Below are positions 5,695 to 7,199 of a DNA stretch of 7,199 bases, piece by piece; position 1 is the stretch's first letter, and each line of letters opens with the position of its first letter. The notes beneath the pieces were generated by a model, which worked only from the letters and a program-made list of their open reading frames with translations, did no database searches and was not told the origin of the DNA. The position numbers were made by a program, and so were the translations under genes. This stretch comes from CAJBLF01 sp964430205 (lineage in GTDB: Bacteria > Patescibacteriota > Gracilibacteria > Absconditabacterales > Absconditicoccaceae). The stretch spans positions 1 to 7,199 of the forward strand of contig CAYSER010000037.1 in assembly GCA_964430205.1 (NCBI GenBank). Reading direction: 5' to 3'.

Positions 5695-7194
5695 TTATTG
5701 GAGAATGTTCGAACGATAGTTTCCATTGAGAATAACGAGCGGAGTAGCTGATACGACGCTTCCTGTGCCGCATATCGTACCGTCTGATCATTGGCCTCCG
5801 AGTCTACAATTCCATGTAAAGATATTCTGGAGGTTGATATACGTATCATACATATCTCCACTGAAGAGATTCTCTACTTGCAGGATCTTTCCGGCTGTCG
5901 GTTCAAGCGGTGAATTGAGGAAGGTAATCTTTCCTTGGATATGTAGCTTGTGATTGAATGCTATAGCACTCTGTGGCGGCATTATCAATCCATTGATGAT
6001 GAAGTTGCCTTTCATGTATAGGCCTTGGCTTGCCGACTCTGCAGTAGTAGGATATCATTGTCCATCGAAATCCTGATTGGTGAATCCATCATCTGGAAGA
6101 TAGAGCAATCCTTTGTCGATGAAGATATCGAGCGATGGAAATTCTTTTGTCATCCCTCATTGCAATATCACGTTTCCACTTTTTACGAATATCGTCTTGT
6201 TTTCATAGGTGGCCCCTTGGGATAGATTGATGGTGAGGTCGTGATTATCTATACAGACGATCTTGTCCGAATTATCTAAAACTGTCCCGTTGAATGGTGT
6301 TCTTCCTTGGCAGAGCTGCTGAGCCTTCTGTCTCGCTGTATTGATGAATTGAGATGAATTGATGTCGCTTGCATTGTAGATGACCGTCTTGTTCCGGAAG
6401 TTCCCGAGCAGCGATAGCCTTTCAGTTTCCGCTATGGTCTTGGATAATCATACGCTTCCTTGCACCACCATATTCCACATCGTCTGCATCGCACTGCTGC
6501 CTGTCGCCAATGTGAATGTCCGTTCTTGTGGGTGACTAGATATAATCGTATTTCCAGAATATTCGAATCCGCTGTTTATCGTGCCGCCTCCGCTAAGGAA
6601 CGTTATCAGATTGTCGTGTCCGCTTAGCACGCCTCCTACGAATCCTATACGACCGATGCTATCATAGATATATCCCAAAGGTACCTTATTGTCGAAGTAT
6701 TGTAAGCTATTTGCGAGCCCTGATATCATCTTATTATTTTGGAAATCGAGCCTTGTCCCTGCTACAAGATGAGAGGTCATGCCTCATCGGTTATAGGTGA
6801 TCGCTCAGAAGATGCTGTATGCGCTGTTTCCTGTACCACAGGTCGTATAGAGTCATCAGCTTATCGATAAGCCACTATACGAATTATTCTGCATTATCAG
6901 TAGATTTAACGTGTCTTCATCCAATGGCCACAATCTTTTGCCTCTCTGTGAATTGAAATACAGTCCTCTTACTTGCTTGGTGCATGTTTTCATATTGTTT
7001 CCATACTGTATCTTTATAGGATCTATGGATTTTGCCGTCAACCGCAAAAAGCTTCCTACAAAATTATTTCCTGGTCCTGCAAATTGGATGACGGAAAACT
7101 TTTCACCGAATGATTGGATGCCGATATCAGTGAATCTCAGTATAATGCTTGCATTTGTTATTGCATACAACGCTCAGAGTACGATGACTCGCAT
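5695..7194 (-). CDS. Putative secreted/surface protein, unrecognised family (9 in-frame UGA = Gly)
   Basis: With TGA as Gly, one frame runs leftward from the right edge to TAA at 5697-5695. ATG at 7194-7192 would give 499 aa and is followed by a short hydrophobic segment (VIVLGALYAIT) that could be a signal peptide. The frame is still open to the window edge, so a longer protein is possible. The rest is rich in Gly, Asn, Ser and Thr with alternating hydrophobics (for example LYFNSQRGKRLWPLD, GGLYTTCGTG, LTINLSQGATYENKTIFV and GNFIINGLIMPP). Six cysteines are scattered, including paired CGTG motifs near both ends of the mature part. This suggests an exported beta-rich protein that may form disulfides. 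No enzymatic motif is seen. TGAs are at 7176, 6858, 6855 (tandem), 6807, 6786, 6450, 6159, 6057 and 5790 (5' base on the minus strand). It converges on the small RNA, and no clear terminator of its own precedes that element. Confidence 0.85.
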
Positions 7195-7199
7195 CAAGA

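Noticed and set aside
1..7199. CRISPR array, insertion sequence or prophage
   Set aside because: No regularly spaced direct repeats, transposase or integrase motifs, or paired terminal repeats were seen on either strand.

Overview
This window comes from a bacterium that reads UGA as glycine (translation table 25). That code is known from the Candidate Phyla Radiation lineages Gracilibacteria and SR1/Absconditabacteria. Three long genes are each broken by in-frame TGA codons under the standard code: 6 in the LysM-CHAP gene, 23 in the penicillin-binding protein gene and 9 in the minus-strand surface-protein gene. They become single intact ORFs when TGA is sense. The TGAs sit where the protein families require glycine (LysM 'GDTL', CHAP 'G-x-CT', GT51 'GASTI-QQ', transpeptidase 'KTG'). 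This supports Gly and argues against Trp (table 4).

Layout. 1-214 (-): 5' part of a peptide deformylase gene running off the left edge. 215-610: divergent region with a possible promoter and a weak 57-codon membrane ORF (+). 598-831 (+): structured stretch with stacked inverted repeats and a U-tract end, an unclassified RNA candidate. 904-1040 (+): promoter and tRNA-Ser(UGA) with encoded CCA. 1053-2150 (+): membrane-anchored LysM-CHAP peptidoglycan hydrolase starting 12 nt after the tRNA. 2190-2253: promoter-like sequence and terminator-like hairpin. 2271-5501 (+): 1076-residue class A penicillin-binding protein. 5521-5546: terminator. 5550-5687 (+): predicted stand-alone small RNA. 5695-7194 (-): secreted or surface protein, converging on the small RNA.

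Functionally, the core is a cell-envelope module: a hydrolase that cuts peptidoglycan next to a bifunctional synthase that polymerises and cross-links it, facing an exported cysteine-containing protein. Deformylase and tRNA-Ser are housekeeping translation genes.

The most striking element is at 5584-5687. A short intergenic transcript, with its own promoter-like boxes and a U7 tract, carries what looks like a complete copy of the L11-binding GTPase-associated-centre domain of 23S rRNA (E. coli about 1051-1108). It is mounted on a C/G-rich stem. No ribosomal-protein gene or rRNA operon is visible beside it in the window, so it looks like a free-standing rRNA mimic rather than an ordinary leader. 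I do not recall a described RNA family of this kind.
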